Shown here: positions 24,050 to 33,585 of the stretch, one piece after another
Layout: each line of letters begins with the position of its first letter
How positions within the stretch are numbered: position 1 is the stretch's first letter
Source: Bin76 sp963665765
GTDB lineage: Bacteria; Actinomycetota; Acidimicrobiia; Spongiisociales; ZC4RG35
Direction of reading: 5' to 3'
Assembly (NCBI GenBank): GCA_963665765.1
Contig: OY762464.1
Coordinates: 620,001 to 684,000 of the forward strand
Length of the DNA stretch: 64,000 nt
Translations under genes and position numbers: made by a program
Notes under the pieces: model-generated
Told to the model about the DNA's origin: nothing
Databases searched by the model: none
The model's input: only the letters and a program-made list of their open reading frames with translations

Positions 24050-25255
24050 ATGTTCAGGATCCGAAACCGGGGTCCGTGGGTACTCCTCGTGGCCCTCGCA
24101 CTGGTTATTGCCGCTTGCGGCGCCGACGACACCGAGGAAACCGCGGCCCCCACCACCACCCAGGCTCCGGCCACCACCGAAGCACCCACCACCACCGAAG
24201 CACCCACCACCACCGAGGCCCCCACCACCACAACCGAAGCCATGCCCGACATGACGCCCGAGACTCCCAACATCAGGGTGATGCCGGCCACACTGGCGCA
24301 GTTCCTGCCTCTCTACGTGGCTCAGGAAGAAGGCTTCTTCGCTCACTACGGGCTGGAGCCGGAACTCCTGGCTTTCGAGGGTGGTGCAGGCCGCGCCACC
24401 GAAGCGGCCCTGTCCGGTGAGGCGCACATGGGGTACACGAGTTGGCCGCTGGCCTTCTCGCTGGCCGAACGTGGGCAGCAGCTCAAGTTCATCACGACCC
24501 ACGCCTTCTACGCCAAGGAAGGCGGCGCCGACTACACCACGCATCGCCTGATCGTCGCCGAGGACTCGCCCATCCAAACGGTCGCAGATCTCGAAGGGGC
24601 ACGCATCGGTGTGATCGCCCGTGGGTCCAACGAAGAGGCCTTCCTGATATCGATCATGCTTGAGGTGGGCGTCGACCCCGATAGCGTTGAACTCATCGAA
24701 GCGTTCTGGGGCGCGCATCCGGATCTCATCACTTCGGGCGAGATTGACGTCGGATACATGATCTACCCGTTCGTCGGCGCCATCATTCCGTTCGGAGAGA
24801 CCGAGGGGAACGGCTTCCGCTCGATCGGTGACCCCTACATCGGGGGAGAAAACGGCATCCCGGAAATGCTGGGCGATCGCGGGGCCGGTATGTTCCCGAT
24901 GGCGGCCACGCCCGAGTTCGTCGCTGAGAACCCCAACACCATCAGGGCATGGGCGCTCGCCATCCGTGACGCCTGCCAGTGGATCGTCGACAACCCGGCC
25001 GAGGCCCTGGCGATTTCAGTGGCCATCTCGGGTGTGCCGGAGGAGGCTCAGAGGAACAACCCGCCGCACCTGTACGTGACCTGGCCGGAAAACTGGCTCG
25101 AGCAGATGCAGCGTGTGGCAGACCTGATGGTCAACGCGGACCTGATCGGGGAAGGGCTGGACGTTGCAGCGTTCATCTCGGATCTCCCGTTCACCGAAGA
25201 CGAGCTGATCGAGAACGGTCGCTACTTCCCCTGGGACCCGAGCCAACTGCCGTAA
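24050..25255 (+). CDS. ABC transporter substrate-binding lipoprotein (NMT1/SsuA type)
   Basis: A 401-residue periplasmic-type binding protein. A signal peptide ends in lipobox VIAAC with Cys near residue 23, followed by a Thr/Pro/Glu/Ala-rich linker and then an NMT1/TauA/SsuA-like fold (LAQFLPLYVAQEEGFFAHYG is the typical entry). These proteins bind sulfonates, nitrate, pyrimidine precursors or other small organics. It begins a plus-strand operon whose next three genes encode the permeases and ATPase. The ligand is probably the compound handled by the downstream enzymes. Confidence 0.93.
   Translation: MFRIRNRGPWVLLVALALVIAACGADDTEETAAPTTTQAPATTEAPTTTEAPTTTEAPTTTTEAMPDMTPETPNIRVMPATLAQFLPLYVAQEEGFFAHYGLEPELLAFEGGAGRATEAALSGEAHMGYTSWPLAFSLAERGQQLKFITTHAFYAKEGGADYTTHRLIVAEDSPIQTVADLEGARIGVIARGSNEEAFLISIMLEVGVDPDSVELIEAFWGAHPDLITSGEIDVGYMIYPFVGAIIPFGETEGNGFRSIGDPYIGGENGIPEMLGDRGAGMFPMAATPEFVAENPNTIRAWALAIRDACQWIVDNPAEALAISVAISGVPEEAQRNNPPHLYVTWPENWLEQMQRVADLMVNADLIGEGLDVAAFISDLPFTEDELIENGRYFPWDPSQLP
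24173..24226 (+). repeat. Three 18-bp tandem repeats coding the lipoprotein linker
   Basis: Three copies of ACCACCGAAGCACCCACC (third copy with two changes) encode TTEAPT units in the linker that tethers the binding protein to its lipid anchor. In-frame expansion or contraction would change linker length without breaking the gene. Confidence 0.7.
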
Positions 25256-25276
25256 CCGAACCGAACGGAAACTGAA

Positions 25277-26035
25277 GTGAGAGGAGCCCTGCGGTTCCCC
25301 GGATTCACGGCCGTCGCCGTCATCCTCGCAACGTGGGTGGCGGCGACGGCCACCGGGTTCGTCAACTCAGAGTTCATCCCCCCACCCCACGAGGTCTTGC
25401 GGGCGGGCGCCGAAGACTGGACGAACCTGGGTGCCGCCACGGTCGAGAGCATGTGGACGGCGCTGGTCGGCTACGCGGTCGGATTCGGCGCGGCGGTGGT
25501 GGTCGGAATGGCGGTGGGCCGCTACGCTTCGGTCGATTCGTGGGTAAGCGGGCCGCTCGACTTCTTTCGCGCCATCCCGGCGGTGGCCGTGGTCCCCATG
25601 GCGCTTCTGGTGCTCGCCGACTCCTTCCTGGTGGGTGCCTTCGCCGTGGCCTGGGGTTGTTTCTTCCTGGCGGTCATCAACGTAATCGCCGGAGTGAAAC
25701 ACATCCCGGACACATTGCAGGATGCGGCCCGCAGCTTCGGCGCCGGTGAGGTGAAGGTGCTCCGCAAGGTCGGGATCCCCAGCCTGCTCCCCTACTTCCT
25801 CTCGAGTCTGCGACAAAACGTGTCGGTGGCGCTGATCGTCATCGTGGTCGCCGACATGGTGGTCGGGCTGTCCGGACTCGGCTTCTACATCCTCCGCACC
25901 CAAAGCAACGCTCTGTTTGGCCGCATGTATGCCTCCATCGTCCTGATTGCGATCATCGGGTACGTGGCGTTCCGACTGCTCGAGGTGGCCCAGCGGAGGC
26001 TGTTCCCCTGGTGGTCGGAGACCTCGTTGACATGA
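25277..26035 (+). CDS. ABC transporter permease (SsuC/TauC type)
   Basis: A 252-residue membrane protein with about six hydrophobic helices and the BPD_transp_1 signature: DTLQDAARSFGAGEVKVLRKVGIPS, the EAA loop that contacts the ATPase. Starts at GTG 25277 and overlaps the ATPase gene by 4 bases (ATGA). It pairs with the second permease at 26826, giving a heterodimeric channel. Confidence 0.92.
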   Translation: MRGALRFPGFTAVAVILATWVAATATGFVNSEFIPPPHEVLRAGAEDWTNLGAATVESMWTALVGYAVGFGAAVVVGMAVGRYASVDSWVSGPLDFFRAIPAVAVVPMALLVLADSFLVGAFAVAWGCFFLAVINVIAGVKHIPDTLQDAARSFGAGEVKVLRKVGIPSLLPYFLSSLRQNVSVALIVIVVADMVVGLSGLGFYILRTQSNALFGRMYASIVLIAIIGYVAFRLLEVAQRRLFPWWSETSLT

Positions 26036-26829
26036 CCACCCCCAAGACCTCCTCCAGTCCGGCCATCCACCTGAAGGGTGTTACCAAGACCTACGCCCGG
26101 CGCGGTCAGGACGAGGACCTCAAGATCATCGATAGTCTGGATCTCTCGTTCCGCCCGGGCGAGTTGGTGACCATCGTGGGGCCGTCGGGCTGCGGTAAGT
26201 CAACCATCCTGAAGATGATCGACGGGTTGACCCCGTTGACCGGTGGGTCCATCACCTTCGAGCCCAGTTCGCCGAAGCCGCGCATCGGCTTTGTGTTCCA
26301 GGACTATTCCAACGCGCTGGCGCCGTGGAAAACGGTCCAGAAGAACGTCGAATTCGGGTTGGAGATCGAGGGAGTCGCCTCGCGGACCGAGCGGGCCGAG
26401 GCGGCCGCCCGCTACATCGAGATGGTGGGCCTCGAGGGGTTCGAGAAGGCCTATCCACGGGAACTCTCGGGCGGCATGCAACAGCGGGTCCAGTTGGCCC
26501 GCGTCCTCGCCTTCGAGCCCGACGTGCTGCTGATGGACGAGCCGTTCGGATCGCTCGACGCGCAGATCCGCCGGGTCATGCAAGAAGAGATCCGCAGGAT
26601 CCTGGAGAGCCTCGACCGGACGGTGCTGTTCGTCACTCACGACATCGAGGAGTCGCTTTACCTCGGCGACCGCACCGTGGTCCTCGATCACCGCCCGGCC
26701 CGCGTGCTCACCGATTTCGAGCAGGGCGAGCGGACCTCCAGCTACGAGGAGTTTGTGGCCTCCAACGAGTTCCGGACCAGGTACAACCAGGTCTGGAGCC
26801 TCCTGCAACGCCGGGGGGATCACGCGTGA
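26032..26829 (+). CDS. ABC transporter ATP-binding protein (SsuB/TauB type)
   Basis: A 265-residue ABC ATPase: Walker A GPSGCGKST, Q-loop VFQDYSNALAPWKTV, signature LSGGMQQRVQLARVLA, Walker B VLLMDEPFGSLD and H-loop FVTHDIEES. Residues match nitrate/sulfonate/taurine importers. It overlaps both neighbours by 4 bases (ATGA before, GTGA after), so the three transporter genes are translationally coupled. Confidence 0.95.
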   Translation: MTTPKTSSSPAIHLKGVTKTYARRGQDEDLKIIDSLDLSFRPGELVTIVGPSGCGKSTILKMIDGLTPLTGGSITFEPSSPKPRIGFVFQDYSNALAPWKTVQKNVEFGLEIEGVASRTERAEAAARYIEMVGLEGFEKAYPRELSGGMQQRVQLARVLAFEPDVLLMDEPFGSLDAQIRRVMQEEIRRILESLDRTVLFVTHDIEESLYLGDRTVVLDHRPARVLTDFEQGERTSSYEEFVASNEFRTRYNQVWSLLQRRGDHA

Positions 26830-27608
26830 CCAAGTCGGTGTGGATTCGGGGGTTGAAAACTGCGATCGTCCTGGCCGCCATCTTCGGGGTGTGGGAGTAT
26901 GTGAGCCGCGCCGAGATGGTCAACCAATTCCTCTTCCCGCCGCCCACTCAGGTGTTCACCGACACCGTGGCCGCCTTCACCGACCCCCCGTACCGATCGG
27001 GCGACGGTCTTCTGTTCCAGATCGGCAAAAGCGTTTACCGCGCAGTGGCGGGTTGGCTGATCGGGGTGGTGGTCGGGGTCGTTTTCGGGGTGGTCGTCGA
27101 GTGGTGGAACAAGCCCGGTTCCGTAGCGATCTCACTGCTCGAGTTTCTTCGACCCATCCCGGTCATCCTGTTCCTGCCCGTCCTGGTGCTGGTGGTCGGG
27201 ATCGGAGACCTGTCCCGCATCATCGTGATCGCCTGGGCTTCGTTCATTTTTGTGGCGATCAACACGATCTTCGGCGTCCGCACCGCCAAGCAGTCGCTGC
27301 TGCCCGACGTGGTGCGAAGCTTCGGCGGGACCGAAACCCTGGTGCTGCGACGAGCTGTGCTCGGCCTGGCGGTTCCCCAGATCGTGGCCGGCGCTCGCCA
27401 GGCGGTCGGAGTCGCACTGGTGCTGATGGTGGCGTCCGAGCTCATCCTCTCCACCGACGGGCTCGGCTGGTTCATCCTCTTCATGCGCCGTAGCCTCTTC
27501 CCCGCCGAGATGTACGGAGCGATCCTGATGGTCGGCATTCTCGGCTTGATCTTCGGCACTCTGTTCCAACGCCTGCAAAAACGCATCCTCGCCCCCTACC
27601 TCGACTGA
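26826..27608 (+). CDS. ABC transporter permease, second copy
   Basis: A 260-residue permease of the same type as 25277, with EAA loop LLPDVVRSFGGTETLVLRRA. GTG 26826 overlaps the ATPase stop (GTGA); the frame is open far upstream but there it only shadows the ATPase. Having two different permeases around the ATPase is less common than one homodimer in this family. Confidence 0.92.
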   Translation: MTKSVWIRGLKTAIVLAAIFGVWEYVSRAEMVNQFLFPPPTQVFTDTVAAFTDPPYRSGDGLLFQIGKSVYRAVAGWLIGVVVGVVFGVVVEWWNKPGSVAISLLEFLRPIPVILFLPVLVLVVGIGDLSRIIVIAWASFIFVAINTIFGVRTAKQSLLPDVVRSFGGTETLVLRRAVLGLAVPQIVAGARQAVGVALVLMVASELILSTDGLGWFILFMRRSLFPAEMYGAILMVGILGLIFGTLFQRLQKRILAPYLD

Positions 27609-27626
27609 CCCGAACAAGGAGAGAAC

Positions 27627-28616
27627 ATGATCAAAACCGGTATCGGCTTGCTGCAGAACACGCCCCTCCCCGAGACCGTCCGGCTCACCAAGCGAGTGGA
27701 GGCACTCGGGTACGACTCGATCTGGTACGCCGAGCACAACTTCTCACGCGACGGCGTCACCGCCTGCGCAGCGGCCGCCGCCGTGACCGAGCGCCTCACC
27801 ATCGGGCCCAGCGTCTGCCCGATCTTCACTCGCAGCCCGCTGCTGATGGCCACCACCTTCGCCGCCCTCGACGAGTTGTCCGGCGGACGGATGGTGGCCG
27901 GTATCGGCGCCGGCTCCCGGGTGCTCATCAAAGCCCAGGGCATCAACTTCGAAAAGCCCCTCAAGGCGTTGCGCGAGTACGTGGAGGCCTGCCGGGCCGT
28001 GTGGCATGCCCACGGGACGCACTTCGACTACCAGGGTGAGATGGTCCACCTCGAAAACGCCGAACTCGACTTCGAGCCCGTGCGTCGCGACCTGCCCGTG
28101 TGGCTGGGTCCGACCGGCCCGCTGGCGTGCCAGCTAACCGGGGAGATCGCCGAGGGGGCATCGCTCAACGCCTTTCTGAGTACCGACTACGTCACCTGGG
28201 CGCTCGGACACCTCCAAAAGGGTGCCGAGAAAGCCGGCCGCACGGTCGACGATCTGGAGGTCGGGATGATGGTGGTGGCAGCCGTCGACGACTCCAAGGA
28301 GGCTGCCCGCAACTACCTGCGTCCCCTTCTCGCCCTCTACCTGGCTCGTCTTCCCGACATCACCAAGCGGACCTCGGTGTGGGGTCCCGACGGCGCGGGA
28401 TGGCGCCAGTTGGTGGCCGCCGTGGACGAGGGAGGAGGCGAGGCCGGCCAGAAGTACATCACCAACAAGGTCATCGATGATCTCACCGTCAACGGCACCC
28501 GGGACGACTGTCTCGAGGGTCTGCAGCGCTACCTCGACGCCGGGATCGATCACCCGATCATCACCGTTATCGGTGACATCGAACGCGGCATCGAAGAACT
28601 GGCCCCACGGGGCTAG
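27627..28616 (+). CDS. LLM-class flavin-dependent oxidoreductase
   Basis: A 329-residue TIM-barrel oxidoreductase: IGLLQNTPLPETVRL, YDSIWYAEHNFSRDG, MVAGIGAGSR and LPVWLGPTGPLACQLTGEIAE. FMN or F420 is the expected cofactor. It directly follows the importer and has an AAGGAGAG ribosome site. It is one of two LLM enzymes in this operon; members can insert oxygen into or open nitrogen heterocycles (as RutA does with uracil) or act as F420-dependent reductases. The reaction here is unknown. Confidence 0.9.
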   Translation: MIKTGIGLLQNTPLPETVRLTKRVEALGYDSIWYAEHNFSRDGVTACAAAAAVTERLTIGPSVCPIFTRSPLLMATTFAALDELSGGRMVAGIGAGSRVLIKAQGINFEKPLKALREYVEACRAVWHAHGTHFDYQGEMVHLENAELDFEPVRRDLPVWLGPTGPLACQLTGEIAEGASLNAFLSTDYVTWALGHLQKGAEKAGRTVDDLEVGMMVVAAVDDSKEAARNYLRPLLALYLARLPDITKRTSVWGPDGAGWRQLVAAVDEGGGEAGQKYITNKVIDDLTVNGTRDDCLEGLQRYLDAGIDHPIITVIGDIERGIEELAPRG

Positions 28617-28627
28617 AGGAGGAGCAC

Positions 28628-29878
28628 GTGGGCACCACAGCAATCACCAACGCGTCGATCTTCGACGGGACCAGCACCGAACCATACGGTCCGGCGGGCC
28701 TGGTCATCACCGACGACCGCATCACGGCCATCGGCGCCGACGTGGAGGTCCCCCTGGGCGCCGAGATCATCGACGCGGCCGGCGCTCATGTGCTGCCCGG
28801 CCTCATCGATGCCCACCTCCATTTGTTCGGCATTCAGGGTTATGACTTCCTGTCGTGGGCCATGGAGTCGCCCAAGCTCCATGCCATCCGCTCGGCGATC
28901 GAGGTCCAGGAGATCCTCGGCGCCGGCTTCACGCTCATCCGGGACTGCGGGAGCGACAACAGCCTGGAGGTGAAGCGAGCGGTCGAGGAAGGCACCGTCA
29001 ACGGTCCTCGCATGCGGGCGGTGGGGCGGTTCATCGCCGAGACGGGCGGGATCCCCGACCTGCCGTTCATCCGCCTCGAGTGGATGCAGGGACCCGAACC
29101 TCCCGGATTCGTCCGGTTGGCCGACGGGGTGGCCGAGGTGGCCAAGGCGGCCCGCGAGCAGATCCGGGGCGGCGCCACCGACATCAAGCTGGGCGTGACC
29201 GGCGGCATCGATCCGTCGTTCATCCGCGCCGAGTCGGCCTGGACCGGCGCCGAGATCGAGGCCGCCGCCCATGTCGCCCACAACGTGGGGGCTCTCCTCT
29301 CCTGCCATAGCAACACCCTCATCGGGGAATCCTGCATCGGCATGCAGCGGGCCATCGGGGCGGGGGCCGACTCCATCGAGCACGGTTACTGGATCGACGA
29401 CCAGACCCTGGAGATGATGGCCAGCCACGGCGTCACCTGGAACCCCAACGTCGGGTACCTGTCGCGGGCGGTCGAACGCGCCGACGACCTCGATCTCAAT
29501 CCGGTGTACGTGGAACGCTGCAAGATGGCGCTCGACTCCTACGCCGACACGTTGCCCCGCTCCCAGTCGATCGGCGTCAAGCGGGCCATCGGGTCGGACT
29601 TCTTGGGCACCCCCGCCGATCCGCACGGCGAGGAGGCCTATGAACTCGAGGTGCAGACCCGCCTGGGACTCTCGAATATGGATGCCCTCGTGACGGCCAC
29701 CAGGGGCAACGCCGAATTCTTTCGGATCGACGACGACTTCGGGACGCTTGAGGTGGGCAAGGTCGCCGACCTGCTGATCATCGACGGCAACCCACTCGAC
29801 GATGTCCGCATCCTCCAGGAGCGTCACCGGATCAAACGGGTCATGATCGGAGGCGAGACCCGCATCACGCGGCCGTGA
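28628..29878 (+). CDS. Amidohydrolase-family protein (imidazolonepropionase/prolidase-like)
   Basis: A 416-residue metal-dependent hydrolase. Metal ligands are in GLIDAHLHLFG, a Lys-containing strand in ATDIKLGVTGG, SCHSNT, IEHGYWID and the Asp in IGSDFLGTPADPHGEE. The N- and C-terminal strands form the small beta-sandwich (VADLLIIDGNPLDDV). This subgroup acts on cyclic amides or on peptides with blocked ends. GTG 28628 follows GAGGAG. It overlaps the next gene by 4 bases. Confidence 0.88.
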   Translation: MGTTAITNASIFDGTSTEPYGPAGLVITDDRITAIGADVEVPLGAEIIDAAGAHVLPGLIDAHLHLFGIQGYDFLSWAMESPKLHAIRSAIEVQEILGAGFTLIRDCGSDNSLEVKRAVEEGTVNGPRMRAVGRFIAETGGIPDLPFIRLEWMQGPEPPGFVRLADGVAEVAKAAREQIRGGATDIKLGVTGGIDPSFIRAESAWTGAEIEAAAHVAHNVGALLSCHSNTLIGESCIGMQRAIGAGADSIEHGYWIDDQTLEMMASHGVTWNPNVGYLSRAVERADDLDLNPVYVERCKMALDSYADTLPRSQSIGVKRAIGSDFLGTPADPHGEEAYELEVQTRLGLSNMDALVTATRGNAEFFRIDDDFGTLEVGKVADLLIIDGNPLDDVRILQERHRIKRVMIGGETRITRP

Positions 29879-30879
29879 CAGCACGACTGACGCCGAGTTT
29901 CGACATCGGCCTGGACAATGGCCGGACGGTCGACGAGATTGTTGCTTTGGCCCAGGCGACCGAGCAGGGTGGGTTCGACACGATCTGGATCGCCGAGCAG
30001 CACTTCCATCGGGGGGTTTTCACCATCGCGGCTGCCGCGGCCGAGTCCACGTCCTCGGTGAGGATCGGCTTCGGCGTCCTGAGTCCCTTCATCCGCCACC
30101 CGGCTTCGGTGGCGATGGAACTGTCATCTCTCGCCGAGCGTTATGGCGACCGTTTCACGCTGGGATACGGGGTGGCCCATCACGGGTCGTCACGGCTCGG
30201 GACCATCCCTCCCAAGCAGGTGGCCGGCCTGCGAGACGCCGCCACCGCCACCCGCGCCCTACTTCGGGGAGACACCGCCTATAACGGAGCAAAACTCGGC
30301 GCTCCGCCGACGCCCCTGCCGATCTACCTCGGATCAATGGGCCCGCAGTCGTTGGCGATGTCGGCCGCCCACTACGACGGGGCTCTCCTGGGGGTGATGT
30401 GCTCTCCGACGTTCATCGCATCTCGCGCCCAACTCATCGAAACCGCCCTGGACAGGGCGGGACGCCCGCGACACGACTACACGCTGGGCGCGCTGGTGCT
30501 CGCCGGCGTGGCCGAGAATCCGGTTGACGCCCGCGAGGCGGTGCGGCCTTCGGTGGCGTACTACCTGGGGGAGATCCCCGACGTCTCGCCGCGACTGGCC
30601 GGGACTGGCATTTCCCGCTCCGACCTTCTGTCGCTCCGCACCCGGATGCTGGAGGTGAAGGCCCGAGACGGGGTCAAGGCGGCCGCCGCCCTGGTGTCCG
30701 ACGATCTGGTGGACCGGTTGGCGATCGCAGGCACGCCGGATACCGTGGCCGACCGCCTTTCCCGCCTGGCCGACGCCGGCCTCGACAGGGTGGTGGCTCA
30801 TCACGCCCTCGATCCCCGGGCGGCACTGGCCCTCGGCGCGGCACTGGCCGATCGCCCCCCGACGATGTCCGATGGCTGA
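29875..30879 (+). CDS. LLM-class flavin-dependent oxidoreductase
   Basis: A 334-residue TIM-barrel oxidoreductase with GFDTIWIAEQHFHRGVFTI, RIGFGVLSPFIRHPASVAMEL, LGYGVAHHGSSRLG and LPIYLGSMGPQSLAMSAAHYD. GTG 29875 lies inside the GTGA overlap with the amidohydrolase. It is only distantly similar to the enzyme at 27627, so the two probably perform different steps. Confidence 0.9.
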   Translation: MTARLTPSFDIGLDNGRTVDEIVALAQATEQGGFDTIWIAEQHFHRGVFTIAAAAAESTSSVRIGFGVLSPFIRHPASVAMELSSLAERYGDRFTLGYGVAHHGSSRLGTIPPKQVAGLRDAATATRALLRGDTAYNGAKLGAPPTPLPIYLGSMGPQSLAMSAAHYDGALLGVMCSPTFIASRAQLIETALDRAGRPRHDYTLGALVLAGVAENPVDAREAVRPSVAYYLGEIPDVSPRLAGTGISRSDLLSLRTRMLEVKARDGVKAAAALVSDDLVDRLAIAGTPDTVADRLSRLADAGLDRVVAHHALDPRAALALGAALADRPPTMSDG

Positions 30880-32206
30880 ACTCGGCGCGGCCATCGAGGG
30901 CCTGGCGGCGGCCGAGATCCGGGCGATCCAGAACCGGCGCCTCCGAACCCAGATTGGATATCTCTGGGAACGCTCTCCCTTCTACCGGGAGAAACTGGGC
31001 CGCGCCCGGTTGACCCCCGATTCGGTGAGGTCGGTCGAGGATCTGTCTCGGGTCCCATTCACCGGCAAGGACGACATCCGCAAGTCCCTGGCGGCGAACC
31101 CGCCGCTCGGCAACCATCTCGCTGCCGAACCGAGTGACATCGTTCAATTCCAGGCGTCGACCGGGACAACCGGACGGCCGTCCTATGTGGGGCTGACCGC
31201 CCGCGACCGGGCGAACTGGGCCGAGATCACCCGCCGAACATTCTGGGCCCATGGCTTTCGCCCCGCTGACCGGATGCTACAGGCGCTGGGAATGTCCCGC
31301 TGCTGGGTGGGTGGCGTGCCGGTCATCCAGGGTCTGCAAGCCCTGGGAGCGGCGTGCATCCCGGCCGGCGCCGAGCCGGGAACCACATGGTTGCTCCACA
31401 CCATCGCCGACCTGAACCCGAACGGGCTGGTCGCCACCCCGAACTTCGCGGTGTACCTCGGCAATCAGGCCCGGGAAGTGCTGGGCGTCGACGCCCGGGA
31501 TTTGTCGATCAAGCGGATCTACGTGGGCGGCGAGCCCGGGGGCGGCATACCGGAATTCCGGCGAAACGCGGAGGCGCTGTGGGGAGCGGAGATGCGGGAG
31601 GTGATGGGTGGCACCGACTTATCGCCTGTCATGTGGGCGGAATGCGAAGATCAAAGCGGCATGCATTTCGTCGCCCACGAATTCATCTACTGGGAGATGG
31701 TGGACGACGCCGGCGATCCGGTGGAGATCACCGAAGGAGCGACCGGTGAGTTGGTGTACTCCCATCTCGACCGGGAAGCGACTCCGGTGCTGCGCTTCCG
31801 GCACAGCGACATTGTCGAGGTGCTCGACACCGAGTGCCGGTGCGGACGGACCAGCCCCAAGATCAGGTGTTACGGGCGCACCGACGACCTGATGATCATC
31901 AAGGGGGTCAACTTCTTCCCCACCGCCCTCCAGGACATCGTAATGGGCATGCGACCGGCCACCAGCGGCTCGGTCCGGATCCTCAAGCATGAGCCCGAGT
32001 ACGCCTGGCCCGGCCCCCTCCACGTCCGGGTCGAACGGGGCGAGACAGGTTCCCCCGAAGGAGACCGCGAACTTCGCTCCAAGCTGACTCAAGCCATCTC
32101 CGACCTGTGCAGAGTCAACGCAACAGTCGAGGTCGTATCCTTCGGCACATATCCATCACCCGGACGCGAAAAGGTCCGGCTTGTCGAGAAAATGTACGAG
32201 ACATGA
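30872..32206 (+). CDS. Phenylacetate-CoA ligase-like adenylate-forming enzyme
   Basis: A 444-residue acyl-CoA ligase of the PaaK type. ERSPFYREKLG at the N-terminus, AMP-binding loop QASTGTTGRPSYVG, adenine-contact VMGGTDLSP and C-terminal hinge GRTDDLMIIKGVNFFPTAL are all present. It activates a carboxylic acid, probably an aromatic or ring-cleavage product, to a CoA thioester with ATP. It overlaps both neighbours (8 and 4 bases). An enoyl-CoA hydratase later in the operon could act on its product. Confidence 0.9.
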   Translation: MAELGAAIEGLAAAEIRAIQNRRLRTQIGYLWERSPFYREKLGRARLTPDSVRSVEDLSRVPFTGKDDIRKSLAANPPLGNHLAAEPSDIVQFQASTGTTGRPSYVGLTARDRANWAEITRRTFWAHGFRPADRMLQALGMSRCWVGGVPVIQGLQALGAACIPAGAEPGTTWLLHTIADLNPNGLVATPNFAVYLGNQAREVLGVDARDLSIKRIYVGGEPGGGIPEFRRNAEALWGAEMREVMGGTDLSPVMWAECEDQSGMHFVAHEFIYWEMVDDAGDPVEITEGATGELVYSHLDREATPVLRFRHSDIVEVLDTECRCGRTSPKIRCYGRTDDLMIIKGVNFFPTALQDIVMGMRPATSGSVRILKHEPEYAWPGPLHVRVERGETGSPEGDRELRSKLTQAISDLCRVNATVEVVSFGTYPSPGREKVRLVEKMYET

Positions 32207-33585
32207 CATCACTAACCGTCAAAGACGCCACCCTGGTCAGCCCGGCCGGCCGGACCAGAGCCACCGTCCATTGCAGCGATGGGGTCATCCGAGCGCTCCT
32301 TCCCCCGGGCGACGCCCCTTCTGCCGACCGGGTCATCGACGCCGAAGGCGCCTACGTGCTGCCCGGCGCCATTGATGCACACGTGCACCTGGGGGTGATC
32401 CTGCCGTTCGCCGACTCGTGCCGCCAAGAGAGCGCGGCAGCCGTGACCGGCGGCGTGACCACCATGTGGCACTACCTGCTGTCCCCCGGTTCCTTCAAGG
32501 ACACCCACCGCCAGCACGTGGACGACGTCAAGGCACACAGCATGGTTGATGTGGGATTCCACGGGCTGGTCACCAACGCGCAGCAGGTCGCCGAGATCTC
32601 CGAGACGGTGGATGAACTGCGCCTGACCTCCTACAAGTTCCACATGGCGATGAAGGGACCCGAAGCGGCATACGGGATCGTGAGCCTGGACGACGGGCTG
32701 ATCTTCGAAGGTATGCGCCAAGTTGCCTCCCGCCCCGGTGTGATGTCGCTGATCCATGCCGAGAACATCGATGTGATCCTCCACAACCGGGAACTGGCCA
32801 TCGCAGCCGACCCGGACGCCACCGACACCGCCACGTGGAGCAACCACCGCCCGCACTTCACCGAAGAGGAGGCGATCATCCGCTCGTCGATCTTCGCCGA
32901 GAACGCCGGGGCGCCACTCGCTGTGATCCACACCAGCGTCGGCCGCGGCCCCGAACTCATCCGCACCGCGCGTAACCGCTACCCGCGGCTTTACATGGAG
33001 ACCTGCCCCCAGTACCTGGTGCTGGACATGGACATGCCACTGGGCACCTGGGGCAAGGTCAACCCGCCGCTTCGGACCAGAACCGACCAGGAACTGTTGT
33101 GGGCGGGTATGGCCGACGGGAGCATCGACTGGATGGGATCCGATCACTGCGACTACGACCTGCCGACCCGCCAGGGCAACATCTGGGACGTCGGTCCCGG
33201 TCTCCCCGGGGGCATGACCATGATCCTCCCCGTGCTGTTATCCGAAGGCGTCAACCGGGGTCGGCTGACGCTGGAACAGGTCGTCGAACTGACATCAGCC
33301 AATTTCGCCCGTCGTATCGGAGCGTCACCGCGCAAGGGGGCGATCGCAGTCGGCAGCGACGCTGACCTGGTGATGATCGATCTCGACCGAGAGGTCACCA
33401 TCGACGCGGACGTGCTCAACGGACACTCTGACTACACGCCGTACGAGGGCATGGTGATGCGGGGTTGGCCACGGATGACCATCGCCGGAGGCCATGTGTT
33501 GTACGAGGATGGGGAAGTCGATCGGGAAACGAGCCACCGCGGCGCTCTCATCACCGTTGCGCCCGACGCGATGCCGGTGCTCTGA
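32203..33585 (+). CDS. Dihydropyrimidinase/hydantoinase-like cyclic amidohydrolase
   Basis: A 460-residue relative of dihydropyrimidinase and dihydroorotase: DAHVHLG, the carboxylated Lys in LTSYKFHMAMKG, IHAENID, AVIHTSVG, METCPQYLVLD and GSDHCDYDLP. LNGHSDYTPYEGM near the end is typical of the family. ATG 32203 overlaps the ligase stop (ATGA). It probably opens a cyclic amide or imide. It differs clearly from the hydantoinase at 18474 and the one at 38087. Confidence 0.92.
   Translation: MTSLTVKDATLVSPAGRTRATVHCSDGVIRALLPPGDAPSADRVIDAEGAYVLPGAIDAHVHLGVILPFADSCRQESAAAVTGGVTTMWHYLLSPGSFKDTHRQHVDDVKAHSMVDVGFHGLVTNAQQVAEISETVDELRLTSYKFHMAMKGPEAAYGIVSLDDGLIFEGMRQVASRPGVMSLIHAENIDVILHNRELAIAADPDATDTATWSNHRPHFTEEEAIIRSSIFAENAGAPLAVIHTSVGRGPELIRTARNRYPRLYMETCPQYLVLDMDMPLGTWGKVNPPLRTRTDQELLWAGMADGSIDWMGSDHCDYDLPTRQGNIWDVGPGLPGGMTMILPVLLSEGVNRGRLTLEQVVELTSANFARRIGASPRKGAIAVGSDADLVMIDLDREVTIDADVLNGHSDYTPYEGMVMRGWPRMTIAGGHVLYEDGEVDRETSHRGALITVAPDAMPVL

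Noticed and set aside
24173..24226. Short regularly spaced repeats resembling a small repeat array
   Set aside because: They are 18-bp units inside a coding frame and encode the Thr/Glu/Pro linker of a lipoprotein; no spacers or cas genes.
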